Assembly: GCF_013607485.1 (NCBI RefSeq)
Contig: NZ_SCHP01000004.1
Coordinates: forward strand, 22,218-86,217
Length of the DNA stretch: 64,000 nt
Source of the DNA: Bombilactobacillus bombi
GTDB taxonomy: Bacteria; Bacillota; Bacilli; Lactobacillales; Lactobacillaceae
Direction: 5' to 3'
Shown: positions 28,567 to 38,170 of the stretch, piece by piece
Layout of the letters: each line of letters begins with the position of its first letter
Numbering within the stretch: the first letter of the stretch is position 1
Program-made: the position numbers and the translations under genes
The notes under the pieces: generated by a model
What the model saw: the letters and a program-made list of their open reading frames with translations, nothing else
Told to the model about the DNA's origin: nothing
Databases searched by the model: none

Positions 28567-28660
28567 AAAGAATTCATTTTGAAGAATTGATAATTTAAAT
28601 TACAATTATATGTTACCTAGTTAGAATCAACTAATTTTAATAGAGCATGAAGGGATAATT

Positions 28661-29446
28661 ATGGAATTTGTGACGACTGATCAGGTTCATCTTCATTATC
28701 AAGATGAAGGTCAAGGATTGCCGGCAGTTTTATTGGCAGGTTTAGGTAGTTATAGCGTAGTGTGGGAGGAGACTAAGCAATTTTTGTTAGAACGCAACTA
28801 CCGCGTGATTACGTTGGATGCGCGCAATCAAGGTTTATCTGAGCATACGGCTAAAGGTCGGCGAATTAGTCGTCATGCAGCCGATGTTGCCGAGTTGTTG
28901 CAAAGATTAGATTTGCAGCAAGTATTAGCCATTGGAAACTCACTAGGGGCAGCTACATGGTTTAGTTATTTAAGTATTTTTGGTTCTAGTCGCCTTTTAG
29001 GTGTAGTGGATATTGATCAAAGTCCTAAAATGGTTACAACTGCAAGGTGGCCTTATGGTTTTAAAGAACTAACAAAAAGCAATTTTTGGGATTATTTAAA
29101 ACAACCCTTTGGTCGCGCTACTTACCAAAATTTGCCTAATAATATTTATCAAATGAATAAAGCGTTGCAGGCAAAAGCACCCTATGATTCAGAACTTAAT
29201 TATCCCTTGCTGTTAGATCATGCAGCTCAAGATTGGCGTGATGTGATTTGTACGATAAAGATCCCCTTATTGATAGTTGCAGGACAACAATCGCCCTTTT
29301 TTGATTATCATTTTGCTTTAAAAACAGCGCAATTGGCCTCTCAAGGGCAAGCAGCAGTTATTGAACAAGCTGGACATTTACCAATGGCTGAGCAAGCACT
29401 TAGCTTTAATCGACAACTGCAAAATTTTATCCAGAATATTAGCTAA
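28661..29446 (+). CDS. Alpha/beta hydrolase
   Basis: A 261-residue alpha/beta-hydrolase fold protein. The nucleophile elbow is GNSLG (about residue 102, Ser), the late Asp is probably near FFDYHF, and the His is in AGHLPMAEQ. No signal peptide. The substrate is unknown; esterase or peptidase-like activity are both possible. The 3' end overlaps the convergent regulator gene by 4 bp. It does not look like part of the citrate pathway. Confidence 0.78.
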   Translation: MEFVTTDQVHLHYQDEGQGLPAVLLAGLGSYSVVWEETKQFLLERNYRVITLDARNQGLSEHTAKGRRISRHAADVAELLQRLDLQQVLAIGNSLGAATWFSYLSIFGSSRLLGVVDIDQSPKMVTTARWPYGFKELTKSNFWDYLKQPFGRATYQNLPNNIYQMNKALQAKAPYDSELNYPLLLDHAAQDWRDVICTIKIPLLIVAGQQSPFFDYHFALKTAQLASQGQAAVIEQAGHLPMAEQALSFNRQLQNFIQNIS

Positions 29447-30390
29447 GCCTGATTTTCTAATAATACTCTTTGAGCAACTGATTCAGTAGTAATAACTTCT
29501 GTTAGTAATTTACCTCTTAAGGCACCTAATAATGCTGCACTCTTGAATTTACTTTTAACAATACCAATACGTGTGGGAATTTTTAAAATAGTTTCTAAAG
29601 AAGCCCCAAAGAGTTTATCTTGTTGGAAATTGAGAATATTACCTTGGCTATCAAATGGACGTCCATATAAAAATCCGACTATTTGATGAGGATCAACTTG
29701 AGATAATATTTGGGATCGTTGCTGTTGCCAGATTTTAACTGAATTTAAAGAAGCTAAGGTACCAATTCCTGTAAATAATAGCTCTGCTTGCTGCATTTGT
29801 TGAAAAACTTCAGCAAGAGCTGGTTCCAAAACTAATTGTTGGCGTACTTGATCGTTAATGATATATAAGGGTGCTGGTAGGGTCTTATAATGGGCGCCGA
29901 ATTTGGCCGCTGCTCTTTGGACGATAGGAGTTGCTCCCGCTGGAGAGTCATTTTTCATGTTAGCACCCATTAAAGGTACAAAGAGTAAGTCTTCCTGGGT
30001 TTGGATTTGAAAATGATTAATAATGTTTAAAACGGTTTGTCCCCAAGTGACGGCAACAATTTTACTATGATTAATTTTTTGTTGGATATTTTGGGCTGCA
30101 AAGGCAATTACGTTGTCACTATTGTCATTAAATGAATCAGCATCTTTAATAACAGCAATATTCGATAAATTAAAGAGCTTTTTAAATTGAGCTTCTAACT
30201 CAAGATTACGTTGGAGGGGATCTTCAATGAGAATCTTAACAATACCGCTGTTAACGGCTTCGTCCAGATATTTAGTAATTAAATATCTGCTCAAGTGATA
30301 TTTGGTAGATATTTCGGCAATGGAAGTTTGTGACAAGTAATAGTCACGGGCAATATCAGCTAATTGTTGGCGATGAGTTAAATTATTCAT
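29443..30390 (-). CDS. SorC-family transcriptional regulator of citrate genes
   Basis: A 315-residue regulator. An N-terminal HTH (about residues 8-45, YLSQTSIAEISTKYHLSRYLITKYL) is followed by a SorC/DeoR sugar-binding-like effector domain. It is divergent from the mae-cit operon across a 150-bp gap. In Weissella, the SorC-type protein CitI activates the citrate operon from the same position, so a citrate-responsive activator is the best inference. ATG at 30390 with GGAAG upstream. Confidence 0.8.
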   Translation of the reverse strand: MNNLTHRQQLADIARDYYLSQTSIAEISTKYHLSRYLITKYLDEAVNSGIVKILIEDPLQRNLELEAQFKKLFNLSNIAVIKDADSFNDNSDNVIAFAAQNIQQKINHSKIVAVTWGQTVLNIINHFQIQTQEDLLFVPLMGANMKNDSPAGATPIVQRAAAKFGAHYKTLPAPLYIINDQVRQQLVLEPALAEVFQQMQQAELLFTGIGTLASLNSVKIWQQQRSQILSQVDPHQIVGFLYGRPFDSQGNILNFQQDKLFGASLETILKIPTRIGIVKSKFKSAALLGALRGKLLTEVITTESVAQRVLLENQA

Positions 30391-30411
30391 AAATTTTCTT
30401 CCTTTTTATCA

Positions 30412-30428
30412 GTAAAAATGAATTTTAC
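30412..30428. promoter_or_regulatory. Possible operator in the regulator-mae gap
   Basis: An imperfect palindrome, GTAAAA with TTTTAC around a short centre, lies in the AT-rich divergent region where the SorC regulator is expected to bind. Confidence 0.3.
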
Positions 30429-30471
30429 AATTTAATAGTGTTTTTTAATTTTTAAAAAAATATGATTAAAA

Positions 30472-30500
30472 TTGATAAATTTAAAAATTGAGCGTACACT
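30472..30500 (+). promoter_or_regulatory. Promoter candidate of the mae-cit operon
   Basis: TTGATA (30472-30477), a 17-nt spacer and TACACT (30495-30500). The -10 is weak, as expected for an activator-dependent promoter. Confidence 0.5.
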
Positions 30501-30544
30501 GAAGTTGGGCTAGTTGGTATTGAATGCATAAAGAAGGTTGAATG

Positions 30545-31705
30545 ATGAGCGAATTAGAAGAGATATTAAAATTGCATGCACTTCATACGGGTGTTTTAGA
30601 TATTAAGTCTGATTTAGATGTTACTAATCGTCAAGAATTAGCGCAAGCTTATACACCAGGTGTTTCTATGCTATCAAAACAAATAGAAGCACACCCCGAA
30701 CTAAAAGATAAGTATACCATGAGTGGTAAGTTAGTAGCGTTAATTACCGATGGTACAGCAGTCTTGGGCCTAGGTAATATTGGTCCTGCTGCGGGTTTGC
30801 CGGTTATTGAGGGAAAGGCTTTATTATATAAGGATTTAGCAGATATTAATGCAATACCAATAGCCTTAAATCAAGTAGATATTGCTCAAGCAGTGGCCAC
30901 TATCAAAAACATTTCCTTGTCCTTTGCCGGAATACATTTAGAAGATATTGCAGCTCCTCGTTGTTTTGAAATTGAAGAACAGCTTAGCAATTCATTAGAA
31001 ATACCAGTTTATCATGATGATCAAGAGGGTACTGCAATTGTAGTATTAGCGGGCTTGATTAATGCAGCTAAAGTTGTGCATAAGAATCTGCAAGATCTAC
31101 ACATAGTTATTAATGGAGTAGGGGCCTCCGGTTTTGCAACAGCACGCTTATTATATCAAATAGGAATAAAACATTTGGTTTTAGTAGACAAGCAGGGTGT
31201 TATTACCGCTGACGATACCCATTATAATGAATATCAACGTAATTTAGCGAGAAAGTTACAGACGCCAGTAGCTTTAAAGAATCAGCCGCTAGCTGCTGTT
31301 ATTGCACACCAGGATGTTTTTATTGGACTTTCTGATAAGAATGTTTTGCAAGCGCAAGATGTGCAAAAAATGAATTCTCAACCAATTATTTTTGCTTTAG
31401 CTAATCCAATACCTGAAATTGATCCGCAAATTGCTCAGCAAGCTGGTGCTGCTGTGATAGCCACTGGATCAAGTAAGTACCCCAATCAAGTTAATAATAT
31501 TTTAGCTTTTCCAGGTTTGTTTAAAGGTCTTCTAGACAGTTCTATAACTAAAGTTGATGCAGGCTTACAAAAAGTTGTTGCTCAAGCTTTAGCCCAAATT
31601 GTTACTCAACCAACAACGCAAAAAATAATTCCAGATGTTTTTGACAAACAAGTAGTAGCAACAGTTAGTCAAGCTGTTCAAGATTACTCGCAGCAGCAGA
31701 AATGA
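30545..31705 (+). CDS. mae: Malic enzyme / oxaloacetate decarboxylase
   Basis: A 386-residue NAD-dependent malic enzyme of the short bacterial type. It decarboxylates malate, or in citrate fermenters oxaloacetate (the CitM role), to pyruvate. Conserved blocks are [30 protein letters not shown], the divalent-metal region [16 protein letters not shown] and the nucleotide loop [10 protein letters not shown]. Two adjacent ATGs occur; 30545 is 7 nt after AAGAAGG. It heads the operon mae-citC-citD-citE-citF, the order known from lactobacilli and Weissella. Confidence 0.9.
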   Translation: MSELEEILKLHALHTGVLDIKSDLDVTNRQELAQAYTPGVSMLSKQIEAHPELKDKYTMSGKLVALITDGTAVLGLGNIGPAAGLPVIEGKALLYKDLADINAIPIALNQVDIAQAVATIKNISLSFAGIHLEDIAAPRCFEIEEQLSNSLEIPVYHDDQEGTAIVVLAGLINAAKVVHKNLQDLHIVINGVGASGFATARLLYQIGIKHLVLVDKQGVITADDTHYNEYQRNLARKLQTPVALKNQPLAAVIAHQDVFIGLSDKNVLQAQDVQKMNSQPIIFALANPIPEIDPQIAQQAGAAVIATGSSKYPNQVNNILAFPGLFKGLLDSSITKVDAGLQKVVAQALAQIVTQPTTQKIIPDVFDKQVVATVSQAVQDYSQQQK

Positions 31706-31712
31706 GGGGAAA

Positions 31713-32765
31713 ATGACAGTTATTGAGCTGAATTTAAGCTTACCTGAAGTAAAAAATCAGTGGCAAAACTTTTTGCAGAAATTAGGGATTAATAATTTTT
31801 CAACTGCAGAAATCCAGCAATTAGATCTAACTTTGGGATTATATGAAGATGAGCAATTGGTAGCGACGGCTTCCGCGGCCCACAATGTAATCAAATATGT
31901 TGGTGTTTGTCAACAGGACAGTACACCAGGAGCACGCTTTAATCAGATTATCAGTGAGCTAACTAGTCGATTATATCAACAAGGAATTTTTCATTTATTT
32001 GTTTTTACCAAGCCTCAATACTCTCTTAGCTTTCAACATGTGGGATTTAAACAATTGGCTGATTCTTCACAAGCGGTGTTTTTAGAAACGGGAACGCCTG
32101 ATATTCAAGATTATTTAGCACAATTGCCGCAAGTTAGCCAGTCTCACCCACAAAAGATTGCTGCCATTGTTATGAATGCTAATCCATTTACTTTGGGCCA
32201 TCGATATCTTGTCAAAAGAGCCTTGCAGCAAAGTGATTATGTGTATGTTTTTGTTGTAAACACGGATGCTTCTTTATTTAAAACTTCTGAAAGAATACAA
32301 TTGGTCAAGGCAGGATTAAAGGATCTACCACATGCCTTAGTTGTAAATGGCGGTGATTATATGGTAAGTTATGCTACATTTCCGGCATACTTTCTTCAAT
32401 CAGGCCAAGACGTAGTTAGATATCAGACAACATTAGATGCACATATTTTCCGCGATTTAATTGCGCCTGCTTGCCAGATTAGTACGCGATTTTTAGGTAG
32501 TGAACCACTATCACCGACGACAGCAATCTATAATCAAGTTCTTCAACAGGAACTACCGCCAAAAGTGCAAGTACAAGTAATTGAGCGCAAGCAAAGCGAC
32601 TCCCAAAAGGTTATTAGCGCTTCTACGGTTCGTCAAGCTTTAGCGCATAACCAATTAGCTACTATTAAAGATTTAGTTCCAGCAACTACTTATCAGTTTA
32701 TGCAAGAACATAAAGCGCTATTAGAAACTAGAATTAAGGAAGGAATGAGAATTAATGGAAATTAA
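31713..32765 (+). CDS. citC: [Citrate (pro-3S)-lyase] ligase
   Basis: A 350-residue enzyme that acetylates the prosthetic group of citrate lyase and so activates it. It has an N-terminal GNAT-like part and, from about 145, a nucleotidyl-transferase domain with NPFTLGHRYLVKRAL (HxGH-type site) and ISASTVRQAL near the C-terminus. It starts 8 bp after mae and overlaps citD by 11 nt. Confidence 0.93.
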   Translation: MTVIELNLSLPEVKNQWQNFLQKLGINNFSTAEIQQLDLTLGLYEDEQLVATASAAHNVIKYVGVCQQDSTPGARFNQIISELTSRLYQQGIFHLFVFTKPQYSLSFQHVGFKQLADSSQAVFLETGTPDIQDYLAQLPQVSQSHPQKIAAIVMNANPFTLGHRYLVKRALQQSDYVYVFVVNTDASLFKTSERIQLVKAGLKDLPHALVVNGGDYMVSYATFPAYFLQSGQDVVRYQTTLDAHIFRDLIAPACQISTRFLGSEPLSPTTAIYNQVLQQELPPKVQVQVIERKQSDSQKVISASTVRQALAHNQLATIKDLVPATTYQFMQEHKALLETRIKEGMRINGN

Positions 32766-33048
32766 AGAGACCGCAGTAGCGGGAACTTTGGAATCTTCTG
32801 ATATTCAAATTATGATTACTAAGGCTGATCAGGGCATTAGCATTGAATTAGAATCAGATGTCGCTAAACAATTTGGACAGCAAATTAAGAAAGTTATTAC
32901 CGATACTTTAAAACAGTTAGATATTGATGCAGCACATGTTAAAGCAGTAGATAAAGGAGCTTTGGATTGTGTAATTAAAGCTCGTACAATTGCTGCTGCT
33001 CAAAGAGCTACCAAAACTGTTGATACTCCAGCATGGGAGGTTTTGTAA
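32755..33048 (+). CDS. citD: Citrate lyase acyl carrier protein, gamma subunit
   Basis: A 97-residue acyl carrier subunit. Ser14 in AGTLESSDI is the residue that carries the phosphoribosyl-dephospho-CoA group, matching the family position. It overlaps citC at its 5' end, and the SD of citE lies inside its last codons. Confidence 0.94.
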   Translation: MEIKETAVAGTLESSDIQIMITKADQGISIELESDVAKQFGQQIKKVITDTLKQLDIDAAHVKAVDKGALDCVIKARTIAAAQRATKTVDTPAWEVL

Positions 33049-33050
33049 TT

Positions 33051-33953
33051 ATGGCAGAAACAAAAGAACGTCTACGCCGGACAATGATGTTTGTACCTGG
33101 TAATAATCCAGCAATGGTTAAAGATGCTGGTATTTATGGTGCTGATTCGATTATGTTTGACTTAGAAGATGCAGTTTCAATGAACGAAAAGGATGCTGCG
33201 CGAGATTTAGTTTATGAAGCATTACAGACTCAAGATTATGGAAATGCTGAATTAGTTGTACGGATTAATGGTGCCGATACCCCTTATTACCATAACGATA
33301 TTTTAGCGATGGTAAAAGCTGGAATTGAAGTTATTCGTTTGCCGAAAACCGAAACGGCGGCAATGATTGAACAATTAGAAGCCGATGTATTAGCAGCAGA
33401 AAAACGCTTTGGCCGTCCTGAAGGCTCGACTCATCTGATGGCAGCCATCGAAAGTGCTAAAGGAGTTTTAAATTCGCCTGAAATTGCGGCTGCTTCTCAA
33501 CGAATGATTGGAATAGCTTTATCTGCTGAGGATTATACTACAGATATGAAGACACACCGATATCCTGATGGCGCTGAGTTACAATTTGCCCGCAATATGG
33601 TGTTGCATGCTGCCCGTGCTGCTGGAATTGCAGCTTTTGATACAGTTTTTAGTAATATGAATGATCCAGAAGGCTTTTATCGGGAAACCGAATATATTCA
33701 TCAGTTAGGCTTTGATGGTAAATCTTTAGTTAATCCACGGCAAATACCAATGGTTAATAAAGTATATCAGCCAACTCAAGCTGAAATCGAAAATGCTCAA
33801 AATGTAATGAAGGCAATTGAAGAAGCAAAAATTAAAGGCTCTGGCGTTATTTCCATGAATGGACAAATGGTTGATCGCCCAGTAGTTATGCGAGCTCAAA
33901 GGGTAATGATGCTTGCCCAAGCAGCACACCTTGTTGATGAGGAGGGAAACTAA
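33051..33953 (+). CDS. citE: Citrate lyase beta subunit
   Basis: A 300-residue citryl-ACP lyase that cleaves citryl-ACP to oxaloacetate and acetyl-ACP. It is an HpcH/HpaI-type TIM barrel, with [13 protein letters not shown] at the N-terminus, [11 protein letters not shown] for metal binding and [10 protein letters not shown] and SAEDYT near the active site. ATG 33051 follows GGAGG (33037-33041) and gives the normal N-terminus, so the longer in-frame start at 33033 is rejected. Confidence 0.95.
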   Translation: MAETKERLRRTMMFVPGNNPAMVKDAGIYGADSIMFDLEDAVSMNEKDAARDLVYEALQTQDYGNAELVVRINGADTPYYHNDILAMVKAGIEVIRLPKTETAAMIEQLEADVLAAEKRFGRPEGSTHLMAAIESAKGVLNSPEIAAASQRMIGIALSAEDYTTDMKTHRYPDGAELQFARNMVLHAARAAGIAAFDTVFSNMNDPEGFYRETEYIHQLGFDGKSLVNPRQIPMVNKVYQPTQAEIENAQNVMKAIEEAKIKGSGVISMNGQMVDRPVVMRAQRVMMLAQAAHLVDEEGN

Positions 33954-33954
33954 A

Positions 33955-35493
33955 TTGAAAAATAGTGTCAATCGGCAATTACCAGAGGAAATAATGCAGC
34001 AATTAGGTTATCAAGCTTTTCAGTCAACTGAAATTGGAAGCCCTGATATTCAACGTGTAGCCCCTAAAGTTCATGTATCTACCGGTAATGATAAGTTATG
34101 TACATCTTTAGAAGAAGTAGTCAAAAAAACAGTTCAAGATGGAATGACTATCTCTTTTCACCATCATTTTCGTAATGGTGACTTTGTTTTTAACCAAGTT
34201 ATGCGAATCATTATTGATGCTGGCATTAAAAATCTAACTTTAGCACCATCATCTTTGACAGGTGTTATGAACGATTTAGTGATTGAAGCTATTAAGGCTG
34301 GGACAGTAACTAATATTACTAGCTCTGGTATGCGGGGATCTTTAGGTGATTTTGTTTCTCATGGTGGATTGAAAAACCCAGTAATTTTCCGTTCTCATGG
34401 AGATCGGGCTCGGGCAATTGAACATGGTGACATTAAAATTGATGTAGCCTTTTTAGGTGTTCCTAATGCTGATCGTTTAGGTAATGCTAATGGAATGCAG
34501 GGTAAAGCAGTTTTTGGATCTTTAGGTTATGCATTAATGGATGCCCAATATGCAGACAAGGTAGTATTATTAACTGATAATTTAGTTTCTTACCCTAATA
34601 CTCCAGCATCTATCAAACAGACTCAAGTTGATTATGTGGTCCAAGTAGATCAAGTTGGTGATCCAGAAAAAATTGGTTCAGGTGCAACACGTTTTACCAA
34701 AGATCCTAAAGAATTAAAAATTGCATCTTTAGTTAATGAGGTCATTGTTAATTCACCATACTTTAAAGAAGGTTTTTCTTTTCAAACTGGTTCAGGTGGA
34801 GCAGCTTTAGCAGTAACTCGCTATTTACGCCAAGCGATGTTAGATCATAAAATAAAAGCTTCCTTTACTTTAGGCGGTATTACTAAGCCTATGATTGATT
34901 TATTAGATGAAGGTTTAGTTGATAAGGTCATGGATGTTCAGGACTTTGATAAAGGTGCTGCTGAATCCATGCAAAAGAATGCCCATCAACAAGAAATTGA
35001 TGCGTCTTGGTATGCCGATCCTGATAATAAAGGTGCAATGGTTGATCAATTGGATGTGGCTATTTTAAGTGCCTTAGAAATTGATACCAAATTTAATGTT
35101 AATGTTATGTCTGGCTCTGATGGCGTAATTCGTGGGGCTGTAGGTGGCCATCAAGATGCAGCAACAGCCAAAATGACAATTATTTGTGCACCTTTAGTTC
35201 GGGGCCGTATTGCTACAGTTGTACCAGATGTTACTACTGTAGTTACCCCAGGAGACTCGATTGATGTTTTGGTAACAGAGTATGGGATTGCAATTAACCC
35301 TAAGCGTGAAGACTTACAACAGGCCTTTAGTAAAGTTCGGTCTTTACCGGTTTATACAATTGAGGAATTACAGCAATTGGCTGCTAAAAAAGTTGGTCAG
35401 GCAGCACCATTAGAGTTTACTGATCAAACTGTGGCTTTAGTTGAATATCGTGATGGTACTATTATTGACCAAATTAAAGCTGTTAAAGACTAA
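33955..35493 (+). CDS. citF: Citrate lyase alpha subunit (citrate CoA-transferase)
   Basis: A 512-residue transferase that swaps acetyl for citrate on the acyl carrier. Family blocks are [16 protein letters not shown], the [14 protein letters not shown] region, and [13 protein letters not shown]. The start is TTG at 33955, 9 nt after GGAGG and right after the citE stop; the upstream in-frame ATG inside citE is not needed. Length is typical (about 510). Confidence 0.95.
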   Translation: MKNSVNRQLPEEIMQQLGYQAFQSTEIGSPDIQRVAPKVHVSTGNDKLCTSLEEVVKKTVQDGMTISFHHHFRNGDFVFNQVMRIIIDAGIKNLTLAPSSLTGVMNDLVIEAIKAGTVTNITSSGMRGSLGDFVSHGGLKNPVIFRSHGDRARAIEHGDIKIDVAFLGVPNADRLGNANGMQGKAVFGSLGYALMDAQYADKVVLLTDNLVSYPNTPASIKQTQVDYVVQVDQVGDPEKIGSGATRFTKDPKELKIASLVNEVIVNSPYFKEGFSFQTGSGGAALAVTRYLRQAMLDHKIKASFTLGGITKPMIDLLDEGLVDKVMDVQDFDKGAAESMQKNAHQQEIDASWYADPDNKGAMVDQLDVAILSALEIDTKFNVNVMSGSDGVIRGAVGGHQDAATAKMTIICAPLVRGRIATVVPDVTTVVTPGDSIDVLVTEYGIAINPKREDLQQAFSKVRSLPVYTIEELQQLAAKKVGQAAPLEFTDQTVALVEYRDGTIIDQIKAVKD

Positions 35494-35612
35494 ATAATAG
35501 ATTACATCTACGATAGACGGCACGATATTTTTATTGATAATATAGCAATAACGGAAAGTTCATCATAAATTAAAAGTAACTTGTGTTTAATTGATGAAGG
35601 TTACAGGCGCGG

Positions 35613-35642
35613 GTGGAACATTATCTGGTTCCACTCTTTTTT
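35613..35642 (+). terminator. Hairpin with U-run between citF and citX
   Basis: GTGGAAC (35613-35619) pairs with GTTCCAC (35628-35634), followed by TCTTTTTT. It would end or attenuate the structural-gene transcript before the two maturation genes. Confidence 0.7.
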
Positions 35643-35662
35643 GAACGAAAGGATTAATTGAT

Positions 35663-36220
35663 ATGGCAACCAGCATTTTTACAAGCGGTGAAATTCAGGA
35701 AATTACTGATGTTTTGGCTAGCCGGGATCGTCGAGTCTTGATACAACGTCAAATTTTGCATACTTACCCTGAGGCAGTTTTACTAGATGTAAAATTAAAT
35801 ATTCCCGGTCCAATTAAGAATAATATCTTTTTACATCAGTTATTTAAAACTGGAGAACAACGCTTAATATCAAGGTTGCCTTCTTCAACTAGGGTAATAC
35901 AAGAAGATAATCTTCCCAGTGGTAATGAAGCTTTTTTGATCTGTAATCAATTAGTAAGGCAGTTAAAAAAATCAGCAGTAGCTTTTGAAGAAAATGATGC
36001 ATTAGGTCGGTTATTTGATATTGATGTTTTAACCTTAAATCAACAACGAGCCTATTCCCGTCAAGATTTAAATTTGCCACCGCGCAAATGTTTTGTTTGT
36101 GCTCGTCCTGCTAAAGAGTGCGCCCGCAGTCGCCGACATGATCTTCCAGAATTGCAAAGGGTAATTAGTCAAATTTATCAAAATGAGTTTGCAGGCTTAG
36201 AGGTTAAAAATCATGAGTAA
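35663..36220 (+). CDS. citX: Holo-citrate lyase synthase
   Basis: A 185-residue apo-citrate lyase phosphoribosyl-dephospho-CoA transferase, which attaches the prosthetic group to CitD. It is recognised by length, position between citF and citG, and the segments ILASRDRR-like start, RQILHTYPEAVLLDVKLNIPGP and PRKCFVCARPAKECARSRRH with its Cys cluster. It overlaps citG by 8 nt. Expressed past the hairpin at 35613, so at a lower level than the subunits if that terminator works. Confidence 0.9.
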   Translation: MATSIFTSGEIQEITDVLASRDRRVLIQRQILHTYPEAVLLDVKLNIPGPIKNNIFLHQLFKTGEQRLISRLPSSTRVIQEDNLPSGNEAFLICNQLVRQLKKSAVAFEENDALGRLFDIDVLTLNQQRAYSRQDLNLPPRKCFVCARPAKECARSRRHDLPELQRVISQIYQNEFAGLEVKNHE

Positions 36221-37052
36221 AATGAGTTTATCTCAGTTAGCCTTGCAGTCTTTATTATATGAGGTTAGTGTCCAGCCCAAGCCGGGGTTAGTTGATCCTG
36301 TGTCTAGTGGTCCACATTTTGATATGAATGTTTTTACTTTTATCAAGAGTGCTTTGAGCTTACAAGATTATTTTCAACAATGTGAAAGCTTAGGATATAA
36401 GTTTGATCAAAAGGATTTGACACAGTTATTCCAACAAGTACGCTTTGTAGGAATAAAAGCTGAACAGCAGATGTTGGAGGCAACTGGAGGAGTTAATACC
36501 CATAAGGGGGCTGTTTTTTCTTTAGGAATTGCAGTAAGTGCTAAAGCATATGAGCAAAAGCATCAACATCAAGATTTTAGTGCTATCGTTCAACAAATGT
36601 TGCAGAATCTTTTAAAAGATGATTTTCAAGTATCAAAGTTACAACAACAAGCACACTTAACTGCCGGCCAGCGGTTATATCTACAATATGGCTTAACAGG
36701 TATTCGTGGTGAAGCACAGCAAGGATTTCCAACGGTGACAAAATGGGCTTTGCCTTTCTTAAAAAAAAGCACCGGTACCATCAATCAGCGTTTATTAGAT
36801 ACCTTAATGGTTATTTTGTTGCATTCACAAGACACGAATTTGATTAAACGGGCACAGACTCCGCAAGTAATAATGTGGGCACAAACGCAAGCCCGTCAAT
36901 TTTTAAATCTTGGCGGTGCTAAAAATCCAGCAGGTTGGCAATTCTTACAAGAATTAAATCATATTTTTTTGGAGAAAAATTTAAGTTTAGGTGGCAGTGC
37001 TGATTTATTAATTTTAACGATTTTTTTGGCTTTGTTGGAACAGGTTTTGTGA
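36213..37052 (+). CDS. citG: Triphosphoribosyl-dephospho-CoA synthase
   Basis: A 279-residue enzyme that makes the prosthetic-group precursor from ATP and dephospho-CoA. Motifs are EVSVQPKPGLVDPVSSGPH at the N-terminus, GGVNTHKGAVFSLG in the middle and GGSADLL near the C-terminus. It pairs with citX for citrate lyase maturation. Overlaps both neighbours by a few nt. Confidence 0.93.
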   Translation: MSKMSLSQLALQSLLYEVSVQPKPGLVDPVSSGPHFDMNVFTFIKSALSLQDYFQQCESLGYKFDQKDLTQLFQQVRFVGIKAEQQMLEATGGVNTHKGAVFSLGIAVSAKAYEQKHQHQDFSAIVQQMLQNLLKDDFQVSKLQQQAHLTAGQRLYLQYGLTGIRGEAQQGFPTVTKWALPFLKKSTGTINQRLLDTLMVILLHSQDTNLIKRAQTPQVIMWAQTQARQFLNLGGAKNPAGWQFLQELNHIFLEKNLSLGGSADLLILTIFLALLEQVL

Positions 37053-37066
37053 AAGGCAGGACCCAA

Positions 37067-37948
37067 ATGAATACACGTGACTTAGATTATTTTAAAATAT
37101 TAGTTGAAAAAAAGAGCTTCACAGAAGCTGCAATAGCTTGTGAAGTGTCGCAACCGACAATTACGGCAGCCATTAAGCGTTTAGAGCGGGAGTTTTCTGT
37201 AAAATTAATTGAGCGTGATCGAGTTCACCAACGCTTAGGGGTCACCCGTGCGGGCAAGATTCTTTATCAAAGTGCTACTGCAATTAATCTAAAATTAGCT
37301 AATACTCAAAAGGAATTGGCGGCAACTAAACAAGCAGTCATTCGCTTTGGATTGCCGCCGATTATTGGCACTGCTTATTTGCCACAATTAGCAGAAAAAT
37401 TACAACAAAAAAATTTATTGTCGTTATTGAATATTGTGGAAACTGGTTCAAATGCCTTATTAAAGTTAATGCGCTCAGGTGATATTGATTTAGCACTTTT
37501 AGCTTCAGCGATACCTTTAGATTATGCGGATTTACAAGCGCAGGTTATTGGCCGGCGCCCCTTTTGCATTGCGGTGAGTCCGCATAATCATCTAGCAAAA
37601 TATGATCGAATTTCATTTAAAGATTTAGCTGATGAGGAATTTATTGGAGTTACAGCTCAATATGTACATCCACGAGTATTTCAAAATTTCTGTCATTATG
37701 CAGCTATTAAACCGCAAATTGTTTATGCAGCTCCTGATATTAGTTGGGTCAAAGGATTAGTTCAAGCCAATCTGGGGATTGCCTTATTAGCCGATGATGC
37801 AATTTTACCGACTGATTGTCTGCATAAGATTTATTTAACAGATGATTATCCGGAACGTTTCAATATTTCTATCGTTCAGCGCCAAGAGTATGTTTTATCA
37901 GCGTCAGAATCACAGTTAGTCCAAGAACTATTACAAATGAATATCTAA
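37067..37948 (+). CDS. LysR-family transcriptional regulator
   Basis: A 293-residue LysR-type regulator. The winged HTH is at about residues 3-60 (SFTEAAIACEVSQPTITAAIKRLE), followed by a periplasmic-binding-like effector domain. ATG 37067 follows AGGCAGGA; the in-frame GTG at 37049 overlaps the citG stop and is less likely. Similar to MleR-type regulators of malate metabolism in lactobacilli. As the last gene after citG, it may tune malate or citrate genes; the target is inferred only from position. Confidence 0.8.
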   Translation: MNTRDLDYFKILVEKKSFTEAAIACEVSQPTITAAIKRLEREFSVKLIERDRVHQRLGVTRAGKILYQSATAINLKLANTQKELAATKQAVIRFGLPPIIGTAYLPQLAEKLQQKNLLSLLNIVETGSNALLKLMRSGDIDLALLASAIPLDYADLQAQVIGRRPFCIAVSPHNHLAKYDRISFKDLADEEFIGVTAQYVHPRVFQNFCHYAAIKPQIVYAAPDISWVKGLVQANLGIALLADDAILPTDCLHKIYLTDDYPERFNISIVQRQEYVLSASESQLVQELLQMNI

Positions 37949-38070
37949 ATTACAATTTAAGAATGGAAGTTAGAAGCCAGAAGCTTAGAGGTTTGGGGAC
38001 TGGTTAGAAGTAAATTTCTGTTTTGTAACTTTTATCCAAGTTTATTTTTAAAATTATATAATTGGAAGCA

Positions 38071-38116
38071 AAAAAGCACTCTGCAAAAATTAAAAATATT
38101 GCGGAATGCTTTTTTA
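38071..38116. terminator. Bidirectional terminator between the LysR gene and pip
   Basis: An imperfect stem (AAAAAGCA... 38071-38085 with ...TGCTTTTTT 38097-38116) with A/T runs on both sides, lying between convergent genes. Confidence 0.65.
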
Positions 38117-38170
38117 TTTACAAGTGAGATTTTTTATAGGTCTTGCTTTGTCTTTGAAAGGTAGAAGCAA

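Noticed and set aside
35494..35642. Possible T-box leader before citX, because GGGTGG precedes the terminator
   Set aside because: The leader is too short, there is no full T-box core sequence or visible stem I, and citX is not an amino-acid gene.
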